12,704 nucleotides of DNA, taken from JBPBQZ01 sp050955105 (GTDB lineage Bacteria > Pseudomonadota > Gammaproteobacteria > Burkholderiales > Burkholderiaceae). Every line of letters begins with the position of its first letter. The first letter of the stretch is position 1. A model generated the notes under the pieces. The model did no database searches, was not told where the DNA came from, and saw only the letters and a program-made list of their open reading frames with translations. The stretch spans positions 1 through 12,704 of the forward strand of contig JBPBQZ010000076.1 in assembly GCA_050955105.1 (NCBI GenBank), read 5' to 3'. Of the stretch, positions 1 to 7,044 are shown one piece after another. The position numbers were made by a program, and so were the translations under genes.

Positions 1-1233
1 CTCGTTCTCGTTGCCGTTGATCGCAAGGTTATCTCCGGCGCCGGCATTGATGGTCATACCATCGCCAATCCGATTTAAATTGACGCCATCTGCAACATCG
101 ATGACATCGCTTTGAATCACTCCATCGGATAACGTTTTATCTTCTGTATAGGACACGTTTCCGTTGGTGTCGTAGCCCGTCGAATTCAGGGTCGTTGTGC
201 CGTTAGCAACAGTGCTGGTACTGACTAATTGAGCACCGACTCCCGCTTCTGTTACGGCCACTGCTTGGGATCCGCCACCGGATGATGACGTTCCATCACC
301 GACTCCGCCGGATGATGAAGTTCCATTGGCTACGGCGGCACTAACCGCAGTGCCCAGACTGGTTCCCGAATACCCTGTATCACCGTTCGTCGAATTTTCA
401 CCCAGCGTCGTTACCGTTATCGAGGGACTCGGTACCGGAAACGACCATACGCTATCGTAGTCGCCCAAACCTCCGATAGCCGACGTAGGACTCGCATACT
501 CCGTTAGCGTCGTGCCATTTGCGAAGGTATATTGAATCCCACCCTCCACTTCCTGGGTTTCCGTCGCAAGCTGTTGCGTCGAACCAAGCAAATTTCCTGA
601 GTCATCGTACTGCGGGACCAAAAACTCCCCGGAATTGGACAGAGAAACATTAACCGCCGCCAGAGCAGAGGTCACAGCCGGAGCGTTGCTGTTGGCCTGT
701 TGCGTCATCGAACTCGCTTGAGCAAGTTGATCTGGAGTCAATGAAACCGCCGTCGACTGTCCCGATGCGTTGATGGTGTATCCGGTTGCCTGAGCTACCA
801 ACGCGATCCCACCGGCAGCCGCTGAAGCTATAGAGATAGGCACGATTAACCAACCGACAGCAGCAGCAGCCGTGCCTTCGGCAGCACCTATGACAACAAA
901 TCCCGCAATGTTCCCGGCAAGACCGACGAGATTGCCGGCCAAATTCGCAACATCACTGCCTGACACTGGATTCCCAGCATTAACCGAGTCAAATATATCT
1001 GCAATGCTTTGGTACGCCCCAGCCGCATTTAAAACTGCGCCGGCGACCGGAATCGCGGTGAACGCAGATCCCGCAGTTGCGAGAGCGACAACCGATTGCC
1101 CCGCTTGGCCGATTCCAATAACCGTCCCCAAGCCATTGACCGTCCCATTTGGATTTACTGCGACGGAACTTCCAGCAGCGATACCTGAAGAAATGAAGGT
1201 AACAAAGCCCTCAATAGGTGCGACTGAACTCAC
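1..1233 (-). CDS. N-terminal 411 codons of a large, probably surface or secreted repeat protein (runs off left edge)
   Basis: I translated the minus strand by hand: the frame is open from a GTG at 1233-1231 to base 1 with no stop, so the gene continues outside the window. The GTG is preferred because GGAGA lies about seven bases upstream and because it overlaps the stop of the upstream gene (GTGA), suggesting translational coupling. Composition is rich in Gly, Ala, Ser, Thr and Asn. Residues about 50-150 form a long hydrophobic Gly/Ala tract (for example GFVVIGAAEGTAAAAVGW near 110-128) that could be one or more membrane segments. Residues 304-322 hold a short Gly/Ser linker with a ten-residue repeat (GTSSSGG twice). 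After 330 the chain becomes Thr/Asn/Asp/Gly-rich and beta-like (INAGAGDNLAINGNENE at the edge), reminiscent of beta-roll or hemolysin-type repeat proteins. No classical signal peptide is seen. A type I secretion substrate or polymorphic toxin is my inference; the C-terminus that would decide is missing. Confidence 0.75.
   Translation of the reverse strand, partial: MSSVAPIEGFVTFISSGIAAGSSVAVNPNGTVNGLGTVIGIGQAGQSVVALATAGSAFTAIPVAGAVLNAAGAYQSIADIFDSVNAGNPVSGSDVANLAGNLVGLAGNIAGFVVIGAAEGTAAAAVGWLIVPISIASAAAGGIALVAQATGYTINASGQSTAVSLTPDQLAQASSMTQQANSNAPAVTSALAAVNVSLSNSGEFLVPQYDDSGNLLGSTQQLATETQEVEGGIQYTFANGTTLTEYASPTSAIGGLGDYDSVWSFPVPSPSITVTTLGENSTNGDTGYSGTSLGTAVSAAVANGTSSSGGVGDGTSSSGGGSQAVAVTEAGVGAQLVSTSTVANGTTTLNSTGYDTNGNVSYTEDKTLSDGVIQSDVIDVADGVNLNRIGDGMTINAGAGDNLAINGNENE
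265..326 (-). repeat. Two-copy 30-bp-period tandem repeat encoding a Gly/Ser linker
   Basis: Bases 275-296 and 305-326 match at 20 of 22 positions at an offset of 30 bp. On the minus strand they encode two copies of GTSSSGG separated by ten residues. This looks like recent duplication of a flexible linker inside the large protein, with the reading frame kept. Confidence 0.6.
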
Positions 1234-1745
1234 TTCGTTCTCCGATTCACTTTTACAGTTAGAAAAATAATCGTTAGCACGGTGACGGCAAATCCTACGG
1301 CCAACCAAACACCTACCTTGCTGTCCCGCCTAAAATATTGATCACCATCAGAAAGGGACCAATTAATGGCTCCACAACTTAAACTCCAAAGCCGCAGTTC
1401 GGGAGTAAAAATCGAATGCACTTCATCGAACACGACAATGGCATTACAACCCTCCAGGTTTGAAATTTGCTCTAAACCGAGCCCAGAAAATCGCACTGGA
1501 TGAACAGGCGCTAGATATAAGCCATGTGCGAAATCCATTTTTACCTGTGCTCCCGTTTCCAGTACGCCGACGATTTGGGGGCTAAGGGCATGGGCCCGAA
1601 TAATCTTTATCTTTTGTGGACGGAGCGTGGAAAGTTGTGGCTCCGGATTTATAAGAACTGTTATCAATGGATATACCCCAAGAATGAGATACATAACCAT
1701 TCCGATAATTGTAGAAAAATATCTTCTGAACAACTTCATATTCAT
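1230..1745 (-). CDS. Two-pass membrane protein of unknown function, coupled to the large downstream gene
   Basis: A 171-residue protein I do not recognise. Hydrophobic segments lie at about residues 11-32 and 145-163, with Arg/Lys-rich ends (KLFRR near the N-terminus, KVNRRTK at the C-terminus). These predict both termini in the cytoplasm and a roughly 110-residue domain (33-143) outside the membrane. That domain has two cysteines (about 100 and 124) that could form a disulfide. The TGA stop (1232-1230) overlaps the GTG of the next gene, so the two are almost certainly one operon. The ATG at 1745 has no strong ribosome site; a second ATG two codons on is equally possible, and an in-frame TAG about twenty codons upstream rules out a long extension. 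A membrane partner, immunity protein or secretion helper for the large protein is possible, but nothing in the sequence shows which. Confidence 0.65.
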   Translation of the reverse strand: MNMKLFRRYFSTIIGMVMYLILGVYPLITVLINPEPQLSTLRPQKIKIIRAHALSPQIVGVLETGAQVKMDFAHGLYLAPVHPVRFSGLGLEQISNLEGCNAIVVFDEVHSIFTPELRLWSLSCGAINWSLSDGDQYFRRDSKVGVWLAVGFAVTVLTIIFLTVKVNRRTK

Positions 1746-2040
1746 GCGATTGCCCGGTTCAACTAGGTATTTCTCGAGCTCGGCACAGAGAAATGTCTAT
1801 CTTCCATATTCTCCTCTCAACGCCGCAGCGGCCATTTTTATAGCGGGCTGCGGTTGTATCATCTATGCGCGTATTCTAAGCGACGACATCGCATTCAGCT
1901 TCAAATGACGAGCAGCGCCGCCATACCGTTCGACGAGTTCTGCCCGACAGCGCTGGAGTCAAGCCGGTAAAAATTCACTTGGTACGCCTATTTGGACGAT
2001 TTGCCGGCCAAATGGCTTTTTACATCTCAATAGAGCAGCC
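1746..2040. other. Leader region of the leftward operon, no confident gene
   Basis: Short frames on both strands here look random; the plus-strand ones mostly shadow the membrane-protein gene. On the minus strand, AGGAGA precedes a 14-codon frame (MEDRHFSVPSSRNT) just upstream of the membrane protein, with a short spacing. It could be a leader peptide, but support is weak. I found no promoter with convincing -35 and -10 hexamers. Confidence 0.4.
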
Positions 2041-2340
2041 TCTTAGAAATATCTAATTATTTAGATTTCCTAAATTTGAATATTTTTCCGGATTTTTAAA
2101 ATTAACGGTAGGCAATATATCTGAAAAACGTCTAAAACAAAGCCAAGATAAAAACCTAAGTACCCTGAATCTTAAAATATGCCAAGCGATACTATAATTT
2201 TATTCTAGATACTGAATGTATTGCCGAATTGATATAAGTTAAAAAGAAAGAAAATAACCCAAGACGTATCAATTACACCCGAAAAACGTTAACGAAGCCT
2301 AATAACAAACTCTTTTTCTTTAAAATATCCCGAAAATTAG
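2041..2340. other. A+T-rich non-coding tract
   Basis: By hand count this 300-base stretch has about 83 G or C bases (28%), much lower than the coding regions on either side. No open frame of useful length is present. It holds many short A and T runs. It lies upstream of the leftward operon and could carry its promoter, a binding site for a xenogeneic silencer of the H-NS/MvaT type, or an acquisition boundary. These are inferences from composition alone. Confidence 0.55.
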
Positions 2341-2380
2341 CATAATAATCTCGAATAAGATAAAGATGAAGCGAATTTTC

Positions 2381-3384
2381 GGGCTCGCATAATGCTCCGT
2401 CGCACCCGAACACATTAAAAGCGCTGTCCTAGGCTCAGGCAATTAAGCAGCTCTTCCTGCCCATCCAAAGCATCGTTCTGCGAATTTATTGAAGCCGGCA
2501 TTGAGTCTGTCACCAAACTTCGCTCTGCTACGATCCGCGCCATAACGACCAACCATCAAACCGCCCGATTGGCAAACCGATCTTTATTGTCATTGTCTAC
2601 TGAGCGACACCCCAATGTTCAGCTTTCGAGCATCTCATTAAAAATCTCGGCCATAAGCGTCGCTCATAGACGGGATTTTAAAAAAACCCTAGTGGACGCC
2701 CGTCAACCGATGCTGAATCTACCTGCTAGGAGCGCACGCGACAAGCAGATTCGACGTCATTCTGAAATTTTTTTAATGGTAAGTAAATTGTATGCTCAAT
2801 TGTATGGCAGACGTAATCCTTATTCGTCAGGGGAGACAGAAGTGACGCTTTGTAGGCCGGCAGCTTCCGAATGAGCGCATAACACGAACATATCCACGTG
2901 AAGAGATTTGCTTATTGTTCGTTTTCCTAAAGCCGTCCGCATCGGAATGCATGGCTGCGCTTCATACGACAAGCGCTTAACGCGGCAAATACCGGAAGCG
3001 AGCGAGGGCGCTCCTGGGGGATGCTCTTTCTCCCAGCCGGTAATGCCCAGTTTTTCCATCAATTCGACCTCGCTGATCCCGTCTTTATGAAGTGGCGACC
3101 GCTTGGATATTCATCTGCGGTAACGCTGAGGCCGTCGAACGGTGGCCCGCCAACTGCAAATACGGCTCGCTATGATTGAAAGGAGCCATTGGCCTCGCCG
3201 GCCTTTCTGATCCTCCATACTTCCGATCCGCGGAGGGACGGAACACTTGGTCTGCTGAGAGTTCCTGTGCGAATGGGCATCTTCGCCAAAGACTTCTTAT
3301 GTCGGCGGCACTTGTCCTGCCGACTATCGCTTTCGATGGAGGTTACCTAGTGAGACCGTCCGGCGCTCGCAGAACTCTGACCAT
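2381..3384. other. About 1 kb with no supportable gene; possible degraded relics
   Basis: A plus-strand frame is open from about 2419 to 2874 (roughly 150 codons) but has no ATG start, only a TTG at 2569, no ribosome site and no recognisable motif. A minus-strand frame at 2820-3062 contains the protein-like stretch MEKLGITGWEKEHPP, but no family could be named and its remainder looks random. Base composition here is intermediate. The stretch may be eroded mobile-element sequence between the leftward operon and the ICE-type HTH gene. Confidence 0.4.
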
Positions 3385-3657
3385 GTGCAAACGCTTTCGC
3401 CGTCAACCGAAGCACCAACGCTTATCGCCCCACGCTTCCTAACCAACGACGAAGCCTCCGCCCTCCTGCGCCTCTCGCCTCGCACGTTAGAGAAGCATCG
3501 TGTCATCGGCGGCGGCCCGCGCTTCCGTAAATTCGGCCGCCGAGTGATGTACGCGGTCGCCGACCTGATTGCCTGGGCCGATACGCGCACATTCCAAGCC
3601 ACATGCGACTTGGAATATCTGGAACAACACGGTTGCGGCTCACGCCGTGGCCGATGA
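3385..3657 (+). CDS. AlpA/excisionase-type helix-turn-helix protein of ICE origin
   Basis: A 90-residue DNA-binding protein. Residues about 17-66 (RFLTNDEASALLRLSPRTLE, then the turn IGGGPRFRKFGRRVMYAVADLIAWAD) form a MerR/AlpA-like winged helix: the first helices read the DNA and the Gly/Arg-rich hairpin is the wing. This matches the small HTH protein encoded just before the replication initiator in Tn4371-like integrative and conjugative elements. The GTG at 3385 is chosen because it gives the usual family start (MQTLSPS); an ATG two bases earlier is out of frame. Its TGA overlaps the ATG of the repA relic by four bases (ATGA), the expected operon layout. It likely regulated element maintenance or excision. 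The frame is intact, but its partner is dead, so its present role is doubtful. Confidence 0.8.
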   Translation: MQTLSPSTEAPTLIAPRFLTNDEASALLRLSPRTLEKHRVIGGGPRFRKFGRRVMYAVADLIAWADTRTFQATCDLEYLEQHGCGSRRGR

Positions 3658-4127
3658 CGATCGATATGCCGGCAACGATTTTCTCCGCCCCGCCAACACA
3701 GCAGCCCGACTTCTTTCATGCACTCGCGAGCGATATCGCGCCGCGCGATGTACAGGAATTAATGACTTATCTATTCTTCTCGCTCGCGAAATCGCCACGG
3801 ACTAAGCCGATCGACTTCCGCTCAGGCGACGTCACGGTGCGCGTCGAAGGAACAGTCGAGCACGGCATTGCCACCATCTGAGACGCGGACATCATGATCT
3901 GGGCAGCAAGTCAGATTGTCTCCGCGCACGACGTCGGGATTGCCACTTCACGTTTCATACGCGCGACACCATACGAGATCCTTCGCTTCATAGGCCGCGG
4001 CACATCGCTCCGCGACTACCAGCGACTCAGAGCGGCCTTGGATCGCCTGCAGACCACCAGCATAGTCGCATCGATTCGAGAGACGACAGGAAGGCGTCTA
4101 CATCGGGTCTCGCTGATCAACGAATGC
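3654..4127 (+). pseudogene. repA: Relic of a replication initiator protein A (RPA family) gene
   Basis: The frame from the ATG at 3654 (or 3666) reads PPTQQPDFFHALASDIAPRD, then PFFSLAK-like and TKPIDFR, then VRVEGTVEHGIATI. There it hits TGA at 3879-3881, where homologues have Trp. The same frame continues with DADIMIWAASQIVSAHDVGI, RATPYEILRFIGRGTS, RLRAALDRLQTTS and RETTGRRLHR, all recognisable RPA-family sequence. Later conserved aromatic positions are also lost (LHRVSLINEC against remembered LHRFSWINEW). After about 4127 the homology stops, although the frame stays open to 4301. The usual protein is about 280-300 residues, so roughly half is missing. RPA proteins start replication of plasmids and ICE-like elements. 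Here the gene is inactivated by a nonsense change and a 3' truncation, leaving only evidence that the neighbouring cargo arrived on such an element. Confidence 0.8.
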
Positions 4128-4290
4128 AATGGTCACAGAAAAACTCGCGTTCGGTTAAGGACATTCGCTTGCCTATCGCATGGTGAGCCGGTCCTCCACG
4201 CCATGCCGCAGCACGGCTCCCGATGCTGGAGGCGGTCTCATAGCGACTACCGCCCGGATGACTCTGGGGTTAACCCTGGCAAATCAAAAA

Positions 4291-4319
4291 TTGGAGATTG
4301 ACCCGAAAGATACTATAGT
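4291..4319 (+). promoter_or_regulatory. Probable sigma-70 promoter of the kinase module
   Basis: TTGGAG (4291-4296) and TATAGT (4314-4319) are separated by 17 bases. The -10 matches consensus at five of six positions and the -35 at three of six. Transcription would start near 4326, giving a leader of about 48 bases before the small gene. Prediction from sequence only. Confidence 0.45.
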
Positions 4320-4341
4320 TAGCGCAACGATATTCGATTTT

Positions 4342-4355
4342 CACTATATGTAGTG
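4342..4355. promoter_or_regulatory. Small palindrome (CACTA-N4-TAGTG), candidate operator
   Basis: CACTATATGTAGTG is a pair of perfect five-base arms around four bases, just downstream of the predicted start site and about 18 bases before the small gene's ATG. Toxin-antitoxin operons are often repressed through such sites. A role as operator for the 60-residue protein is inferred. Confidence 0.35.
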
Positions 4356-4373
4356 TTTTCGCGAGAAAGGGAT

Positions 4374-4556
4374 ATGGCAAAGAACACCGGAGATGGACAT
4401 CGCATCGGCTCCGTCGATGGGCGGTCTCAAATCAAGAACCCTCGTACTAACCAGTGGGTGAAGCGTAACGATTCGAACGGCCAATTTATGGGCCAAAAAG
4501 CTGACGGCGACCCTTACAAAGGGGTGGCGAAAGAACATGACGGCCGAAAGCGCTGA
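4374..4556 (+). CDS. Small basic protein, first gene of the HipA-like kinase module
   Basis: A 60-residue, Lys/Arg/Asn/Gly-rich protein beginning MAKNTGDGHRIGSVDGRSQ, followed by an NPRTNQWVKR motif and a DPYKGVAKE ending. I recall similar short proteins (RIGSV, GRSQ, NP.T...KRD, GRFM, KGV patterns) annotated as hypothetical in many bacteria; no function is known to me. The ATG at 4374 is chosen over one seven codons upstream because AGAAAGGG lies just before it. No membrane segment or clear HTH is visible; the charge suits nucleic acid, phosphate or partner-protein contacts. Its 3' end overlaps the kinase start by 20 bases, implying co-expression. By position it could be an antitoxin, substrate or adaptor of the kinase; this is inference. 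Confidence 0.75.
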   Translation: MAKNTGDGHRIGSVDGRSQIKNPRTNQWVKRNDSNGQFMGQKADGDPYKGVAKEHDGRKR

Positions 4557-5370
4557 CTTCCCAGCCTCTCCGTTCACGATGGGGACGCTTCGATATAGAC
4601 CAATCGATCGAGTGGGAACATCATCCAGTGTCGTAGTACTAGGGCGTATTCAGGTTCCGTCTCGGGCGGAATCAGTGCATGCATATGTGAAGTTGCTTGG
4701 GGCGCGTGCCTTTGCGGTCGAGTCAGTATGTGCGTGGCTCGTTCGTGAGCTTTATCTACCCGGCCCCGAGCCCTTCTGGGTCTGGGTCCATCGCAACCGA
4801 GTTCCGCAGATCTGGCCGTATGAGACCGACGATCCGCGCCTTTGCTTCGCCACAAAGGCGATAATGCACGCGCGTCCCATTCAGCTCCTCGGACCTGATC
4901 GAAATTCGCTGACCCGCCAGTTGGGGCTTGACGACCGTTTGATAGGACGAATCGCAACTTTCGATGCCTTAATCGGCAATGACGACCGGCACAAGGGGAA
5001 CCTATTATGGGCTCCGCCCGCAGGTGTGCTTTTGATCGATCACGAACAGGCAATTGGAGGGGTGGGATTTGACCTCTTTTCGACATTGGCCCCGGCCGGA
5101 GGGAATCATTTCCTTGAAAAGATCAAGAATTTTTCGGCTCAGCGCCGACACGCAATAAAGGCCGATCTGGTCAGCTTCTGCGCATCTTGCGCCGATGCTG
5201 TTGAACGTCTCCCTTATTCGGAATTAGTACCGTCGCCGGTACTACGCGCTGGCGTTCAAGACTATTTGCTCAAGCGAGCAGACCGCCTGTTTGAGACAGT
5301 TTCTAGCGCACTAGGGATGCCCGAGCTTGCCGGCTTTGCCCGCCTAGATCAGCGTCCCGCCTTGCCATGA
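4537..5370 (+). CDS. HipA-like protein kinase (compact HipA_2-type)
   Basis: A 277-residue protein with the HipA-like kinase core. YVKLLG (Lys at about 52) is the candidate ATP-binding lysine and Glu62 in AVESV the partner glutamate of the next helix. The stretch TFDALIGNDDRHKGNLLW (about 141-158) holds the catalytic loop, with Asp150 and Asn155 in the D-R-H-x-x-N pattern. LLIDHEQAI (about 165-173) supplies the metal-binding Asp168. It lacks the long N-terminal HipA subdomain of classic roughly 440-residue HipA toxins. HipA kinases phosphorylate cytosolic targets such as glutamyl-tRNA synthetase; the target here is unknown. The ATG at 4537 overlaps the small upstream gene by 20 bases; Met15 (4579) is an alternative start that would remove a poorly conserved leader. 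Its TGA overlaps the next ATG by four bases. All key residues are present, so it is probably active. Confidence 0.8.
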   Translation: MTAESADFPASPFTMGTLRYRPIDRVGTSSSVVVLGRIQVPSRAESVHAYVKLLGARAFAVESVCAWLVRELYLPGPEPFWVWVHRNRVPQIWPYETDDPRLCFATKAIMHARPIQLLGPDRNSLTRQLGLDDRLIGRIATFDALIGNDDRHKGNLLWAPPAGVLLIDHEQAIGGVGFDLFSTLAPAGGNHFLEKIKNFSAQRRHAIKADLVSFCASCADAVERLPYSELVPSPVLRAGVQDYLLKRADRLFETVSSALGMPELAGFARLDQRPALP

Positions 5371-6263
5371 GTAATTTGTCAATATTCTCACCGCCAATCG
5401 ATAACGCTCCTTCCTTCTGTGGATATGCGCGGCTTGTGAAACTGCGACTGGACGTTTCCGGAGAATTATTAGTTATAGCCGTAGTCGGCTTTCTGGATGA
5501 GGGAACCCCTTTCGCTCGCGTAGTTACGCCAAAGGTTCTCAAATGCTTACCTCAGGAGCTTGGTTTTGCTTGCCATTCTTTCGGCACACTTGTCGCGGCA
5601 GACTATATGGCCTGGATGAGTACGGGAAAAAACGCCAGTCGCTGGGAAGCCCCCCTCGGTGGATTAGAAATCGGCGAACCTTTTCCTGTTGATGCAGATG
5701 ACAAAGAAGGCGTAGTACGCAACGCGCTGGAGCGGTGCGCACTTTTTCATCGCGCCAACCGTGACGCACCTGTCATCGAACCCGCAGAAACAGTCACTCC
5801 ACGGCCAGCGCTTGAGAACAGATTCGCGCACAGCGTAAAACGGGAAGTGTTGCTGCATAGACCTTCTCTTGAAGCCGGCTTCAACAGAGTTTTCAGCCTT
5901 ACCGGATCATCGACCGGATTCACAATTGACTACATCGGCCATGCATACGCGACGTGTTACGCAGCCATTGATCCTAAGAGCAGAGCCTTCGTTCGACTGA
6001 GAGCTGCATCTGCTGCATTGTGGCGACTTGCACGTGCCCGCGATGCGTTTGGCTTCGCTACACCCGACAAGATCGAGTTGACAGCCTGGACACCCGCCCC
6101 TGGTCTTCCGATCTATTCCGAGCGGGAGTATGCAGTCGTCGACGACACAATTGCGGAGCTAGGTGAGCAAGCGAGGCGCGAAGGTTTGGACGTTTTTCCG
6201 GTCTTCGACGCGAACAACGCCTCCGAGAGGCTGATATCGGAAGAAGTGGCTGCGCTGAATTAG
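5367..6263 (+). CDS. Unrecognised 298-residue protein, third gene of the kinase module
   Basis: A soluble-looking protein with no signal peptide or membrane helix that I cannot assign to a family. Two parts are visible. An N-terminal part (about 15-130) includes GYARLVKLRLDVSGELLVIA and a Trp/Gly-rich stretch. A Pro-rich hinge (about 133-148) follows. The C-terminal part (about 150-295) has LEAGFNRVFSLTGSSTGFTI, an Ala/Arg-rich helix (about 205-228) and a beta strand running into EYAVVDDTIAELGEQARREG. Compact HipA-like kinases are often followed by DUF3037 proteins; I cannot tell whether this is a divergent one. The start is fixed by the ATGA overlap with the kinase stop, and no separate ribosome site is visible, so translation is probably coupled. 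Role as antitoxin, target or effector is open. The frame is intact. Confidence 0.7.
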   Translation: MSNLSIFSPPIDNAPSFCGYARLVKLRLDVSGELLVIAVVGFLDEGTPFARVVTPKVLKCLPQELGFACHSFGTLVAADYMAWMSTGKNASRWEAPLGGLEIGEPFPVDADDKEGVVRNALERCALFHRANRDAPVIEPAETVTPRPALENRFAHSVKREVLLHRPSLEAGFNRVFSLTGSSTGFTIDYIGHAYATCYAAIDPKSRAFVRLRAASAALWRLARARDAFGFATPDKIELTAWTPAPGLPIYSEREYAVVDDTIAELGEQARREGLDVFPVFDANNASERLISEEVAALN

Positions 6264-7044
6264 ATGACAAACGGCTTATATTTCATAAGGGAATGAAGCA
6301 AAATCCCTAATTAAAAATCTGAAGGTTGCCTTACAGAACGCGAGGCTGACGCACGCAACATCCAAATCCCGAGCGTTGGATCACACTCGTCGAAAATGCG
6401 CAGAATGCCTAGAATCGTTTTCGATCTCTAAGAAGGGATCCGGGACGAACGTGAGATCGCCCCATGGCCTTAACAGGCGACATAAAGCTTGTTGCGTGTT
6501 TCGGTGTTGATGTCGCTGAAGCTCCCTCGCTGCGACGCCCGGCACGTCAGCTTCTTTTTAGTAAATTTGCCGAGCACGCGTCAACGTGATTATTCAGAAG
6601 CCACAGCCACTCCTCATCTTCAACTTCCTTTGAGCGCTCGGGTAATAGCCCGGATAAATCAAACGGTCGAAGATGTGAAGATCCGGGGGTAGAGAGAACT
6701 GTGGAAATTCGAGATATGCGAGCAACTTTTCAATAGCATACAGCGCTCGACTCCGTCTCGCATTGCTGCTTCAAAAGAAAGAATTACCGTGATTTAATCA
6801 ATAATGGCAATTCAACAGTGAAGGTAGAATCGCTTCGCCCCGCGCAACCTTGAAAAGGCGTCCAGCATCTCTTTGAGCTCCGATCGCTGCATATTTTAAT
6901 AATTTTTAAGATTCAAAAGATAATCCCACCTTTCAAGAACTAACCTTTCTATTTCGAACAAGTAAAGATCATAAAATTTTTTCGCAAATCCAATGGGTGA
7001 GCAAAAGACGTGAATATAATGCGGCAATCTATGGAGACGATGCA
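6264..7044. other. About 780 bp between module and nuclease, no supportable gene
   Basis: The longest frames here are short and unconvincing: plus-strand 6489-6692, plus-strand 6464-6589 (MALTGDIKLV start) and a 26-codon minus-strand frame near 6815-6895 (MQRSELKEMLDAFSRL start). A weak five-base stem (AGGGA at 6289, TCCCT at 6304) follows the third gene of the kinase module but lacks a T-run, so I do not call a terminator. From about 6890 the DNA becomes A+T-rich up to the nuclease gene and probably holds its promoter. No clear -35/-10 pair was found. Confidence 0.4.

Noticed and set aside
872..1270. Plus-strand 132-codon open frame
   Set aside because: It lies wholly across the coupled minus-strand operon, which has a ribosome site and protein-like composition; its own sequence is a shadow of that gene.
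1524..1908. Overlapping plus-strand frames in the membrane-protein region
   Set aside because: Antisense to the minus-strand membrane protein for much of their length, with no ribosome site or family resemblance.
3324..3719. Minus-strand 131-codon frame
   Set aside because: Antisense to the HTH gene, which is clearly recognisable; this frame is Arg/Cys-rich and looks like a shadow.
4574..5086. Minus-strand 170-codon frame
   Set aside because: Antisense to the HipA-like kinase, whose motifs are unmistakable.
6289..6308. AGGGA/TCCCT stem after the third gene of the kinase module
   Set aside because: Only five base pairs, an 10-base loop and no T-run, so it is not a credible terminator.
6464..6589. 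41-codon plus-strand frame starting MALTGDIKLV
   Set aside because: Short, without a ribosome site or recognisable motif, in a stretch where no neighbouring frame supports it.
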